Source of the DNA: Dickeya aquatica
Lineage (GTDB): Bacteria; Pseudomonadota; Gammaproteobacteria; Enterobacterales; Enterobacteriaceae
DNA length: 64,000 nt
Reading direction: 5' to 3'
Assembly (NCBI RefSeq): GCF_900095885.1
Contig: NZ_LT615367.1
Coordinates: 1,798,001 to 1,862,000 of the forward strand
In this document: positions 30,588-38,650 of the stretch, in pieces
Layout: each line of letters begins with the position of its first letter
Numbering within the stretch: the stretch's first letter is position 1
The notes under the pieces: model-generated
Databases searched by the model: none
Seen by the model: the letters and a program-made list of their open reading frames with translations, nothing else
Told to the model about the DNA's origin: nothing
Program-made: the position numbers and the translations under genes

Positions 30588-31517
30588 ATGAATAAAGTTT
30601 TAACTTGGGATCAACGATTTGCTGAAATAAACGCAATGAGACAACGATTTGCAGTCGTCATGTCAGACTTGATTCGGGAAAAAGATAATGTCGCACTGGT
30701 TCTTGCAGATATTACCGCAGAAAGATTCAGTGAGGTTTTAAGCGATTTTCCTGACCGGGTTGTCAATGTCGGGATCAGAGAACAACTGATGATCGATATG
30801 ATTGGTGGCCTGGCATTATCCGGTATGCGTCCGTTTGCGCATACCTTTGCCAGTTTTCTAATCGAACGCCCTTTTGAGCAAATTAAAATTTCACTGAATC
30901 ATCAGAATGTCGGTGCTGTGCTGGTCAGTGCCGGTGCCTCTTATGATTTGTCAGTTGATGGACGGACGCATCAATCACCCGCTGATGTTGCAATGCTTAA
31001 TACACTAGCAGATTGGAAAATAATCGTTCCTGGAAATGCAGTGGAAGCAGAGTACGCACTTAGAATCGCAGCAAACGATACCGGCCTGTACTACATTCGG
31101 TTATCAACAGAAACAAATAAGCAAACATATTGGTCAGGTGAAAATAGCTTTACGGTACTGAGGACTGGTCATCAGGGGACCATAATTGCAGTCGGTCCTG
31201 TTGCTGACAGAGTATTAGAGGCTACAGAGGATCTTGATATAACGGTGCTGTACGCGCCGGTTATATCTCCTTTTGACAGCGCAACATTACGGAACACTCT
31301 TTCAGTTCCGGATATCGCAATTGTTGAGCCGTATCTGGAAGGTACCACGTCCCATGCAATTTCTGAGGCATTGTCGGATGTCTCTCATCGAGTATTATCG
31401 ATTGGCGTAAAGCGAAAAGAATTAAGGCAATTTGGCACACCGGAAGAACACATCAAGGCTCATGGGCTTGATATACATGGATTAAGAGAACGTCTTGCCG
31501 GGTTCTACCATCACTAA
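30588..31517 (+). CDS. transketolase-like protein, C-terminal half
   Basis: The 309-residue protein has the pyrimidine-binding domain, including the catalytic-type Glu65 in NVGIREQLMI that activates ThDP, followed by a transketolase C-domain (about 190-300). It follows the N-terminal half after nine bases with a good SD (AGGAG), so the two would form a heterotetramer. It is the last operon gene and ends at a 15-bp hairpin shared with the convergent LuxR gene. Confidence 0.88.
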   Translation: MNKVLTWDQRFAEINAMRQRFAVVMSDLIREKDNVALVLADITAERFSEVLSDFPDRVVNVGIREQLMIDMIGGLALSGMRPFAHTFASFLIERPFEQIKISLNHQNVGAVLVSAGASYDLSVDGRTHQSPADVAMLNTLADWKIIVPGNAVEAEYALRIAANDTGLYYIRLSTETNKQTYWSGENSFTVLRTGHQGTIIAVGPVADRVLEATEDLDITVLYAPVISPFDSATLRNTLSVPDIAIVEPYLEGTTSHAISEALSDVSHRVLSIGVKRKELRQFGTPEEHIKAHGLDIHGLRERLAGFYHH

Positions 31518-31519
31518 TA

Positions 31520-31554
31520 TATGATCTGACAAGGAAACACCTTGTCAGATCATA
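31520..31554. terminator. 15-bp hairpin between the operon and luxR-type gene
   Basis: TATGATCTGACAAGG (31520-31534) pairs perfectly with CCTTGTCAGATCATA (31540-31554) around AAACA. The luxR-type stop codon (31545-31547) is inside the right arm, and the transketolase stop is three bases before the left arm. No U-tract follows on either strand. Confidence 0.65.
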
Positions 31555-32165
31555 CCTTGGGATGTCGCTTTAAATATTGCATAACGTACAGATGTCACAT
31601 CCAGCTTACTGAGAACATTATTAATATGAAATCTTACAGTCCTCTCACTCACACCGAGAATCATTGCTACCTCTATATAAGTCTTCCCAATTTTCAATAA
31701 ATTCATGACTTCCTTTTCCCGTCCCGTAAATGCATAGATGGTCTTTTGCTCATAGTGTTCCTCAAAAAGGCTCAAGACATTAAACAAAATCTTATGCTTT
31801 TCACTGGCGTATAATTTAACAAAATCATCATTATCGTCATTAAAATATACAGTAAAAATCACTATTTCATATTTTATTTTTATAACAAAAGTCACTCCGT
31901 TGTGAATTCCATACTTTTCGGATAATATTTTTATATCCTTGTTATCCGTATTTACAGTAGACCATTTAAAGGGGGTGGTTTTATTTTTAGCCTTTAACAC
32001 TATATTGCTTCGAATATGTAGTTTTCTTTTAATGAAATCTCGCTCCCAACAATCTGGCAGGTTTGATACAATTGAAACTTCATCGAGAGGATTGATCGTA
32101 ATAATCGAGTATCTTTTTATGTGTATTTCATTAATGTACTCTTCCACGAATATTTTCATCATCAT
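31545..32165 (-). CDS. LuxR-family regulator with degenerate AHL-binding domain (LuxR solo)
   Basis: The 206-residue protein has an N-terminal region that aligns without gaps to the TraR/LuxR autoinducer domain over Trp40 (TraR Trp57), Phe44 (Tyr61) and Trp68 (Trp85), with Gly90 in YGIHNGVTF. The key Asp70-Pro71 of AHL receptors is Ser53-Asn54. The C-terminal HTH (147-200) keeps Glu150, Leu and Gly160 in TGREKEVMNLLKIGKTYIEVAMILGVSERTVRFHINNVLSKL. Three ATGs in a row begin it; the second (32162) has the best spacing to GAGG. No luxI gene is nearby. The altered pocket suggests a ligand that is not an AHL, and the neighbouring AfsA-type operon is the obvious source. Confidence 0.85.
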   Translation of the reverse strand: MMMKIFVEEYINEIHIKRYSIITINPLDEVSIVSNLPDCWERDFIKRKLHIRSNIVLKAKNKTTPFKWSTVNTDNKDIKILSEKYGIHNGVTFVIKIKYEIVIFTVYFNDDNDDFVKLYASEKHKILFNVLSLFEEHYEQKTIYAFTGREKEVMNLLKIGKTYIEVAMILGVSERTVRFHINNVLSKLDVTSVRYAIFKATSQGMI

Positions 32166-32646
32166 GATGCCTCATATGTTAGATTTCACTCCCTGAGTCA
32201 TTACTTCTATTAAATTTCACGCACAATGCAATATTTCATTTTAATATCTAAAAAATCGTTTTTTATCAATCACAAATGATAAATAAAATGGCATCATCAG
32301 TTAAATAATCTTATCCGACCGATATTACCACAAAAACAAACTAAATAACGTTTGTCTACTAACAAAGTCAAAAATATCACTCATGATATTTTTTGTATTT
32401 TAAAAACAATTCTTTATCACTGCGTTCCTTTGTAAATATCCACTTCAAAGAAAAAGGCCGGTTTAGACCTGAATAGCATGATCATTTAATAGTATGTTAT
32501 TCATATGTATGAGATCATTCTTGTATATTATCAACTGAAATTTACTATTGCCATTGGCCTATTCCCTAACAGCTCATTACCAGATAAAAACCAGCGTTGA
32601 TGACATGAGATTTATTTTCTCTCAATTGTTCCGATAATATACAGAA
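32166..32646. other. AT-rich non-coding region upstream of the luxR-type gene
   Basis: About 480 bases of very AT-rich sequence with no credible ORF and no recognised gene remnant. It holds the promoter of the luxR-type gene. I found no CTG-N10-CAG element here, so there is no visible sign of autoregulation. Confidence 0.5.
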
Positions 32647-32676
32647 TAATCCTACCCACATAATATGGACACCGCC

Positions 32677-33531
32677 CTAAGCGAGGTTCTGGTTTTCAAA
32701 TTGTTCCGGGCTGAGACCGCCACAGGCACTGTGACGACGCCAGCGATTGTAATCACGCTCAATATAATTAAACACCGTTGTCCGCATTATTTCCCGGCTG
32801 ATAAAGCGTTCCCCGTGGATACATTCCACTTTCAGTGAGTGGAAGACGCTTTCCGCACACGCATTATCGTAGCAACAACCTTTTGCGCTCATGCTGCCGC
32901 GCAGGCTGTGCCGCTTCAGCAATGCCTGATAATCCGCTGAACAGTACTGTCCGCCGCGATCCGTGTGAACGATAACGTTCTTCGGGCGTTTACGCCGCCA
33001 GAGTGCCATCTGTAACGCATCGCAGGCCAGTTTTGCTGTCATTCGTGAGGACATCGACCAGCCAATAACGGCACGAGACCACAGGTCGAGCACCACCGCC
33101 AGATACAACCAGCCTTCATCTGTACGTAAGTAAGTGATGTCACCCGCCCATTTCTGATTTGGGCCGCTGGCGATAAAGTCCTGCTTCAGCAGGTTTTCCG
33201 ATACCGGCAGGCCGTGCTCACGGTAGCTGACCGGGCTGAATTTACAGCTGGCTTTCGCCCGTAATCCCTGACGACGCAGGCTGGCAGCGATGGTTTTGAT
33301 GTTGTACTCCGGCAACTCATCAGCAAGGCGCGGCGCACCATACCGCTGCTTTGCCTCAGTGAATGCCTGACTGACGGTAGTATCGCAGATGAGCCGGAAC
33401 TGCTGGCGTGGGCCGGGTTGATGGCGACGTTTGAGCCAGGCATACCAGCCGCTTCGGGCAACCCGCAGCACCCGGCACATGGCTTTGATGCTGAACTCAG
33501 CCTGATGCTTTTCGATGAAGACAACCTTCAT
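32677..33531 (-). CDS. IS3-family transposase OrfB, copy 1
   Basis: The 284-residue DDE integrase-fold protein has [29 protein letters not shown] with the first Asp, [11 protein letters not shown] with the second, and [15 protein letters not shown] with the Glu. Its ATG overlaps the OrfA stop by four bases. It differs from the copy 2 protein at scattered residues, so the two copies are not a very recent duplication. Confidence 0.9.
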   Translation of the reverse strand: MKVVFIEKHQAEFSIKAMCRVLRVARSGWYAWLKRRHQPGPRQQFRLICDTTVSQAFTEAKQRYGAPRLADELPEYNIKTIAASLRRQGLRAKASCKFSPVSYREHGLPVSENLLKQDFIASGPNQKWAGDITYLRTDEGWLYLAVVLDLWSRAVIGWSMSSRMTAKLACDALQMALWRRKRPKNVIVHTDRGGQYCSADYQALLKRHSLRGSMSAKGCCYDNACAESVFHSLKVECIHGERFISREIMRTTVFNYIERDYNRWRRHSACGGLSPEQFENQNLA

Positions 33532-33827
33532 TTCAGGCGCTTCGCGAAGTCTGTCGCGGCCTTTTGGAGAATGGCCAGTTCTTCATCCCGTTCAGCCAGT
33601 TGCCGCTTAAGGCGGGCGATTTCAACAGACATTTCCTGCTCACGTTCGGAAGAAGAATGGGCATTCTTTAGCTTGCTGCGCCAGGCATAGAGCTGTGATT
33701 CATACAGGCTGAGTTCACGAGCAGCAGCAGCGACGCCAATACGCTCTGCCAGTTTCAGGGCCTCATCGCGGAATTCAGGTGTGTACTGTTTACGGGCTGT
33801 TTTGCTGGTTGATGCTGGTTTTGTCAT
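33528..33827 (-). CDS. IS3-family OrfA, copy 1
   Basis: The 99-residue protein has an N-terminal HTH ([27 protein letters not shown]) and a Leu-rich coiled coil ([24 protein letters not shown]), the standard OrfA of IS3 elements. It ends at the OrfB start. Confidence 0.9.
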   Translation of the reverse strand: MTKPASTSKTARKQYTPEFRDEALKLAERIGVAAAARELSLYESQLYAWRSKLKNAHSSSEREQEMSVEIARLKRQLAERDEELAILQKAATDFAKRLK

Positions 33828-34029
33828 GAGTAATCACCTCTGGTTGAGAGTTTACTCACTTAGTTGCGTGTCCACTAATGATGGGTAGGATCACTTTTTC
33901 AACCTTTAATCAATTGATAAAAATAGTATGTGGGAATTTATTTTGTCTTTTTCATTTGAATATAAACACTGCTGATAACCAGTATAAAATAACAATACTC
34001 AGAAAATAAACCCATCTCATCTGTTGATA

Positions 34030-34055
34030 TATATAATTAATGTGTTAATTATATA
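34030..34055. repeat. perfect AT palindrome upstream of a small ORF
   Basis: TATATAATTAA (34030-34040) and TTAATTATATA (34045-34055) are perfect inverted copies around TGTG. It lies 28 bases before the small ORF and could be an operator or cruciform-forming site. Confidence 0.6.
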
Positions 34056-34082
34056 AATATGACACATCGGAGAAAATTAATA

Positions 34083-34208
34083 ATGAAAGAAATAAAAACG
34101 CTAAAAGAGGCTATTCAGGTATATAAAGAGATCATTAAAATAGAAAAGGATCATGGCGATCTTTTCTATGCAGGAAAAATCCCTGAGCAGGAATGGAATG
34201 CTAAATAG
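34083..34208 (+). CDS. small hypothetical protein (41 residues) trapped between ISs
   Basis: An ATG at 34083 with GGAG nine bases upstream opens a 41-codon frame (MKEIKTLKEAIQVYKEIIKI...), charged and predicted helical, ending TAG at 34206-34208, 25 bases before the IS5-family element. No family is recognised. It may be a genuine small protein or the surviving part of a gene lost during IS insertion. The palindrome just upstream favours a functional promoter. Confidence 0.4.
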   Translation: MKEIKTLKEAIQVYKEIIKIEKDHGDLFYAGKIPEQEWNAK

Positions 34209-34233
34209 CTTCTCATATTACCGCTCCACTTTA

Positions 34234-35155
34234 GGCTGTGTCCCTTAACTTAACAACCGCTTCAAAAATAACCTGATCGCCCCCAGCTTTAGCATACTCA
34301 GGTAGTTTCTGGCTGTTTTTTCCGAGCGTGTAGCGATACGACGATTTTCTTTGAGTATCGCAAAGCAGCGCTCCACGACATTGCGTTTTTTGTACAGGCC
34401 TCTGTCGAGGGGCCGACGTCTGTCCTGACTGGCTTTTTCATTCGATTTAAACGGAATTACCACTTTTATTCCCTTTATTTTCAAATGAATGCGGAGGCTG
34501 TTACTTGAGTAACCCTTATCCGCCAGTACCGCTTTCGGACGCGATTTCAGATGCCCACTTCTTCGGATAATCCCGACGCGGTTAAGCAACGTTTCCGCAT
34601 ACCGGCTTTCGTGGGCCTGTCCACCGCTCAGGCAAAAACTTAGCGGTAATCCTGTGCCATCTGTCGCCAGATGGATTTTGGTGCCAAAGCCGCCGCGTGA
34701 GCGACCCAGCCCATGGTCCTCGTGTTCATCGGGATGTTTTTTTTCGCACCAGCGGCCGCTTTCAGGGCGCGAACGTTACTGCCATCCAGCGCGATAACAT
34801 CCCAGTCAATCAGTGCGCCCTCATCCAGAATCTGGAGTAATTTATTGAAAATACTGTTTATTACTCCGGCTTTAGACCACCGGTTAAAGCGGTTGTAAAT
34901 CGTTTTCCATTGACCATAACGCTCAGGTAAATCCCGCCATGGCGCGCCGGAGCAAAGCACCCAAAATATGCCATTCATGACATGCCGGTGAGCAAAGTAA
35001 GGACGGCCGCCTCTGGAAGAGCCTCTTTCAGGCGGCAGCATGGGAGAAATCAGCGCCCATGCATCATCGGGAAAATCGTAACGAGCCAAATTGAAGTACT
35101 TTTTGTGGCAAAATCATGTCCCTGATTGTACAAAAAACAGTTACGGGACACACCC
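34234..35155 (-). mobile_element. IS5-family (IS427-type) insertion sequence, copy A (922 bp)
   Basis: The ends read GGCTGTGTCCCTTAAC at 34234 and, on the complementary strand, GGGTGTGTCCCGTAAC at 35155; TA flanks both sides. It has inserted into the 3' end of the adjacent IS630-family transposase gene. Copy B at 51521-52442 has the same length and orientation. Confidence 0.88.
34245..35089 (-). CDS. IS5-family transposase (copy A), read by -1 frameshift
   Basis: The first frame (35089 to 34640, MARYDFPDDAWALISPM...) and the second (ending 34245) are joined by a -1 shift at an A8 run (34737-34744 on the complement). After the shift the protein reads KKHPDEHEDHGLGRSRGGFGTKIHLATD and continues to the C-terminal KRNVVERCFAILKENRRIATR, the usual DDE transposase end. 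Programmed frameshifting is known in IS427-type elements, and the same A8 run is kept in copy B, so both copies look functional. Confidence 0.85.
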
Positions 35156-36179
35156 TAGTCAGGCCAGGTTGGTTGCCGGCAAATGGTGAAGCTGCATTCA
35201 TAAATTGCGTTACCTGTTTCAGTAACTGCCACAGGTACTGGCACTGATGGTTTCGCGTTATTGTCTCGTGTAACGATAGCCACAACCGCTCTATCGGATT
35301 CAGCCACGGCGAATAGGTCGGCAGAAACAGCAGCCGGAACTTGCTGTTCTCCGCCAGCCAGCGCTCCACTTTGTGGCTTTTATGGATGATGTCGTTATCA
35401 ACCACCAACGTAATGGTTTTCGCCCGCCGGTATATGCGTCGTAATGCCTCTAACAGTTGGATAAATAAATCAGAGCTCTTGCTGTTGCCACTAACGTAGG
35501 AGACTCGGCCCGTCCCCGAATGCAGTGCGCCAGCCAGATAATGTTTCTGGTTCTGTCCCGGCGTGGCGATACGTTTCTGCTGCCCTTTGGGCATCCAGTC
35601 GGCACCGATTTTCGGGTTCAGGTCGATATCGACTTCATCCTGATAAAACACGGGATTAGCCGCTGAGCCCTGAGCCAGCGCCTGCTCGATGGCAAGCCGC
35701 TTTTCATCATAATGCGGGTCCCTGATTTTCAGCGTCGGTGCGGCCCTGCGCCAGACCATACCGGCCTGTTTGAGGTATCGGTGCAGGGTGGAGCGGTGAA
35801 GCGTCACGTCAAAAAGCCGGTTGACGATACGGGTCAGTAACTCCGTGCTCCAGCGGGAGCGCAGCCAGCCGAAATCCTTCGGTGAACGTTGAACCAGCAA
35901 GGGAAGCACACGCTGGATATCGGCGACGGGCCAGCAAGGCGCACGACCGGGCCTGAGGCTCTTGAGTCCTTCAACACCCTGTAAAGTAAACCAGTTTATC
36001 CATCTTCCGACGGATGAACGCGCAGCACAGAGCAGTCTGGCGACGTCGGTGACGGTCATTCCCCGATGCAACATCAACATGGCAATGAGTCGTCTGGCAT
36101 AATTTTTATCGCGTGTTTGTTGGGCTTCTTTGCACATCAGTTGTCGTTCTTCATCAGGGATTGCTGCTATGATCGGCAT
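35064..36179 (-). CDS. IS630-family transposase with 3' end replaced by an IS insertion
   Basis: The protein has an N-terminal HTH (GMTVTDVARLLCAARSSVGRWI) and the DDE triad of IS630/Tc1-mariner: YQDEVDIDL, TLVVDNDIIHKSHKV, and PTYSPWLNPIERLW. From Arg at base 35157 onward the sequence (RVCPVTVFCTIRDM...) is encoded by the IS5-family terminal repeat, so the last native residues are lost. Activity is doubtful. A short inverted repeat (CTCAGTCCG / CGGACTGAG) lies just upstream, near the likely IS630 end. Confidence 0.85.
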   Translation of the reverse strand: MPIIAAIPDEERQLMCKEAQQTRDKNYARRLIAMLMLHRGMTVTDVARLLCAARSSVGRWINWFTLQGVEGLKSLRPGRAPCWPVADIQRVLPLLVQRSPKDFGWLRSRWSTELLTRIVNRLFDVTLHRSTLHRYLKQAGMVWRRAAPTLKIRDPHYDEKRLAIEQALAQGSAANPVFYQDEVDIDLNPKIGADWMPKGQQKRIATPGQNQKHYLAGALHSGTGRVSYVSGNSKSSDLFIQLLEALRRIYRRAKTITLVVDNDIIHKSHKVERWLAENSKFRLLFLPTYSPWLNPIERLWLSLHETITRNHQCQYLWQLLKQVTQFMNAASPFAGNQPGLTRVCPVTVFCTIRDMILPQKVLQFGSLRFSR

Positions 36180-36378
36180 CGCTCAGTCCGGTTGGTGATT
36201 TGTGATGTTTGGCGATTGATCAGATCGCTCAACTCGGACTGAGTTCCCTTCAAGTGATCTACTATTTTGCGAAGCTATTTAGCGTATACAGGGTTATGTG
36301 TTTCCCTGTATATGATGTTAACTGGAACGAAATTTATATGAGTAATGAACTTCAAAAGAAATTCTCACAATGGGAGTT
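36180..36378 (+). other. spacer with dyad and a truncated gene start
   Basis: The dyad TATACAGGG (36285-36293) and CCCTGTATA (36304-36312), spaced by ten bases, precedes an ATG at 36338. That ATG opens MSNELQKKFSQWEF before the frame is cut by the IS3-family copy at 36379. It looks like a promoter with operator and the first 14 codons of a lost gene. Confidence 0.5.
36338..36378 (+). pseudogene. 5' stub of a gene interrupted by an IS3-family element
   Basis: ATG at 36338 begins MSNELQKKFSQWEF; the IS begins at 36379 and the frame then reads only five IS-derived codons to a stop. Beyond the IS (37626 onward) the sequence is part of another transposase, so the rest of this gene is not in the window. 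The family is unknown. Confidence 0.4.
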
Positions 36379-36444
36379 TGATCCTACCCATCATTAGTGG
36401 ACACGCGACTAAGTGAGTAAACTCTCAACCAGAGGTGATTACTC

Positions 36445-36744
36445 ATGACAAAACCAGCATCAAACAGCAAAACGGCCCGTAAACAGTACACCCCCGAATT
36501 CCGTGATGAAGCCCTGAAACTGGCTGAGCGTATTGGTGTCGCTGCCGCCGCCCGTGAGCTCAGTCTGTATGAATCCCAGCTCTACAACTGGCGCAGTAAG
36601 CTGAAAAATGCACATTCATCTTCCGAACGTGAACAGGAAATGTCCGTCGAAATTGCCCGCCTTAAGCGACAACTGGCTGAACGGGATGAAGAACTGGCCA
36701 TTCTCCAAAAGGCCGCGACATACTTCGCGAAGCGCCTGAAATGA
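36445..36744 (+). CDS. IS3-family OrfA, copy 2
   Basis: The 99-residue HTH plus leucine-zipper protein is almost the same as copy 1 OrfA, with a few substitutions (for example Asn for Thr at residue 7 and Tyr for Asp near the end). It ends in an ATGA overlap with OrfB. Confidence 0.9.
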   Translation: MTKPASNSKTARKQYTPEFRDEALKLAERIGVAAAARELSLYESQLYNWRSKLKNAHSSSEREQEMSVEIARLKRQLAERDEELAILQKAATYFAKRLK

Positions 36745-37595
36745 AGGTTGTCTTTATTGAAAAACATCAGGCGGAGTTCAGCGTCAAAGCCATGTGCCGG
36801 GTGCTGCGGGTTGCCCGAAGCGGCTGGTATGCCTCGCTCAAACGTCGCCATCAAACCGGCACACGCCAGCAGTTGCAGCTCATCTGTGATACTGCTGTCA
36901 GCCAGGCATTCACGGAAGCAAAGCGGCGTTATGGTGCGCCTCGTCTCGCCGAAGAACTGCCTGAATACAATATCAAAACCATCGCCGCCAGCCTGCGCCG
37001 TCAGGGACTGCGGGCGAAAGCCAGCCGGAAGTTCAGCCCGGTCAGTTACCGTGAGCACGGCCTGCCGGTGTCAGAGAACCTGCTGAAACAGGATTTTTAT
37101 GCCAGTAGTCCGAACCAGAAGTGGTCCGGAGACATCACGTACCTTCGCACGGATGAAGGCTGGCTGTATCTGGCGGTGGTGATTGATCTGTGGTCCCGTG
37201 CTGTTATTGGCTGGTCGATGTCGTCACGAATGACGGCGAAACTGGCCTGCGATGCGTTACAGATGGCGCTCTGGCGGCGTAAATGTCCGGAAAATGTCAT
37301 CGTCCACACGGATCGTGGCGGGCAGTATTGCTCAGCAGATTATCAGGCGCTAGTGAAGCGGTATAACCTGCGCGGTAGCATGAGTGCAAAGGGCTGCTGT
37401 TACGATAACGCTTGTGCGGAAAGCTTCTTCCACTCGCTGAAAGTCGAATGCATCCACGGTGAACGCTTTATCAGTCGGGAAATAATGCGGACGACGGTAT
37501 TTAATTATATCGAGTGTGATTACAATCGATGGAGACGTCACAGTGCCTGTGGCGGTCTCAGCCCGGAACAATTTGAAAACGAAAATCTCGCTTAG
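36741..37595 (+). CDS. IS3-family transposase OrfB, copy 2
   Basis: The 284-residue transposase has the complete DDE set ([32 protein letters not shown]). Intact, with perfect element ends and a target duplication, so this is the copy more likely to be active. Confidence 0.9.
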   Translation: MKVVFIEKHQAEFSVKAMCRVLRVARSGWYASLKRRHQTGTRQQLQLICDTAVSQAFTEAKRRYGAPRLAEELPEYNIKTIAASLRRQGLRAKASRKFSPVSYREHGLPVSENLLKQDFYASSPNQKWSGDITYLRTDEGWLYLAVVIDLWSRAVIGWSMSSRMTAKLACDALQMALWRRKCPENVIVHTDRGGQYCSADYQALVKRYNLRGSMSAKGCCYDNACAESFFHSLKVECIHGERFISREIMRTTVFNYIECDYNRWRRHSACGGLSPEQFENENLA

Positions 37596-37625
37596 GGCTG
37601 TGTCCACATTACGTGGGTAGGATCA

Positions 37626-38292
37626 GTTCATTCAGGCATTCATCCCGAAAGCGACCGTTGAAACTCTCAATAAATCCGTTCTGCGTTGGCTTACCTGGCT
37701 GGATAAGTCGCAACTCCACACCATGCTCAAAGGCCCATTGATCGAGCGCACGGCAGGTAAATTCCGGGCCCTGATCGGTTCTTATTGTCGCCGGATAGCC
37801 ACGAAAGAGCGCGATGCTGTCCAGAATACGCGTGACCTGAACGCCTGAAATACCGAAAGCAGCAGTGATCGTCAGACACTCCTTCGTGAAATCATCCACA
37901 CAAGTCAGGCACTTAATCCGGCGGCCGCTGGCAAGTGCATCCATGACAAAATCCATCGACCATGTCAGGTTCGGCGCATCCGGGCGAAGAAGCGGAAGCC
38001 GCTCAGTCGCCAGACCCTTACGGCGCTGTCTGCGTTTTACGCCCAGGCCATTGAGATGATAGATGCGGTAGACCCGTTTGTGGTTAACGCAAAGGCCTTC
38101 ACGACGCAGAAGCTGCCAGATACGCCGGTAACCGAAACGTCGGCGTTCCATTGCCAGTTCGGTGATACGTGCAGACAGATACGCATCAGTAGCCGGGCGG
38201 TGCGCATCATAACGGCAGGTCGACAGGGACAAACCTGTCAGCCTGCAGGCACGCCGTTGCGACAGACCTGTCGCTTTGCACATCACTGTCAC
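37626..38292 (-). pseudogene. IS3-family OrfB, C-terminally truncated
   Basis: The sequence has [28 protein letters not shown] (first Asp region), IRTDQGPEF (second Asp) and [19 protein letters not shown] (Glu), and is then cut where the neighbouring IS begins, so the last 40-50 residues of a normal OrfB are missing. The upstream part ([18 protein letters not shown]) would normally be reached by frameshift from OrfA. Confidence 0.85.
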
Positions 38293-38315
38293 GGCTTCCC
38301 GCTTCTGGTCTGTCG

Positions 38316-38579
38316 TCAGTACTTTCGGCCCAAAGCCACCTGTAGTGCCTCTTTATCCAGCATGGCTTCGGCGAGCAGCTTCTTGAGGCGGGCGTTCTCT
38401 TCTTCAAGTGACTTAAGCCTTTTTACTTCAGGTACGTCCATGCCACCAAACTTCTTACGCCACGTATAAAACGTGGCGTCGGAGATGGCGTACTTACGGC
38501 AAAGTTCGCGGGCGGAAACACCCGCCTCGGCTTCGCGAAGAATATTGATGATCTGTTCGTCGGAAAAACGCTTCTTCAT
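38316..38579 (-). CDS. IS3-family OrfA of the truncated element
   Basis: The 87-residue protein has an HTH ([41 protein letters not shown]) and a coiled coil ([26 protein letters not shown]). It is intact but useless without a full OrfB. Confidence 0.88.
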   Translation of the reverse strand: MKKRFSDEQIINILREAEAGVSARELCRKYAISDATFYTWRKKFGGMDVPEVKRLKSLEEENARLKKLLAEAMLDKEALQVALGRKY

Positions 38580-38650
38580 GGGGTTGTCCTCATGTTGCTG
38601 ATGAAGACATTACTAACATCGTCGTGTGTTAATCAATGGGGAGCAGGTCA

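Larger units (their letters stand above)
32647..33893 (-). mobile_element. IS3-family insertion sequence, copy 1 (1247 bp)
   Basis: The element is bounded by TAATCCTACCCA (32647) and TGGGTAGGATCA (33893), inverted repeats differing in one base from the TGATCC end of copy 2. It carries orfA and orfB on the minus strand. The flanking trinucleotides (GAA before, CTT after) do not match, so no target duplication is left at this copy. It is the same length as copy 2 (36379-37625) and lies in the opposite orientation. Confidence 0.9.
36379..37625 (+). mobile_element. IS3-family insertion sequence, copy 2 (1247 bp)
   Basis: The ends TGATCCTACCCA (36379) and TGGGTAGGATCA (37625) are perfect inverted repeats, and GTT is present directly on both sides (36376-36378 and 37626-37628), a 3-bp target duplication usual for the IS3 family. 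It encodes orfA and orfB on the plus strand and inserted at the end of the truncated IS3-family element that follows. Confidence 0.92.
37626..38650 (-). mobile_element. truncated second IS3-family element
   Basis: The intact end is at 38650, where the complement reads TGACCTGCTCCCCATTGATT. The other end is lost: OrfB stops at the junction with IS3 copy 2 (37625). It contains orfA and a C-terminally truncated orfB unrelated in detail to copies 1 and 2. Confidence 0.8.

Noticed and set aside
32166..32646. Possible autoregulatory lux box upstream of the luxR-type gene
   Set aside because: No CTG-N10-CAG was found by eye in this interval.
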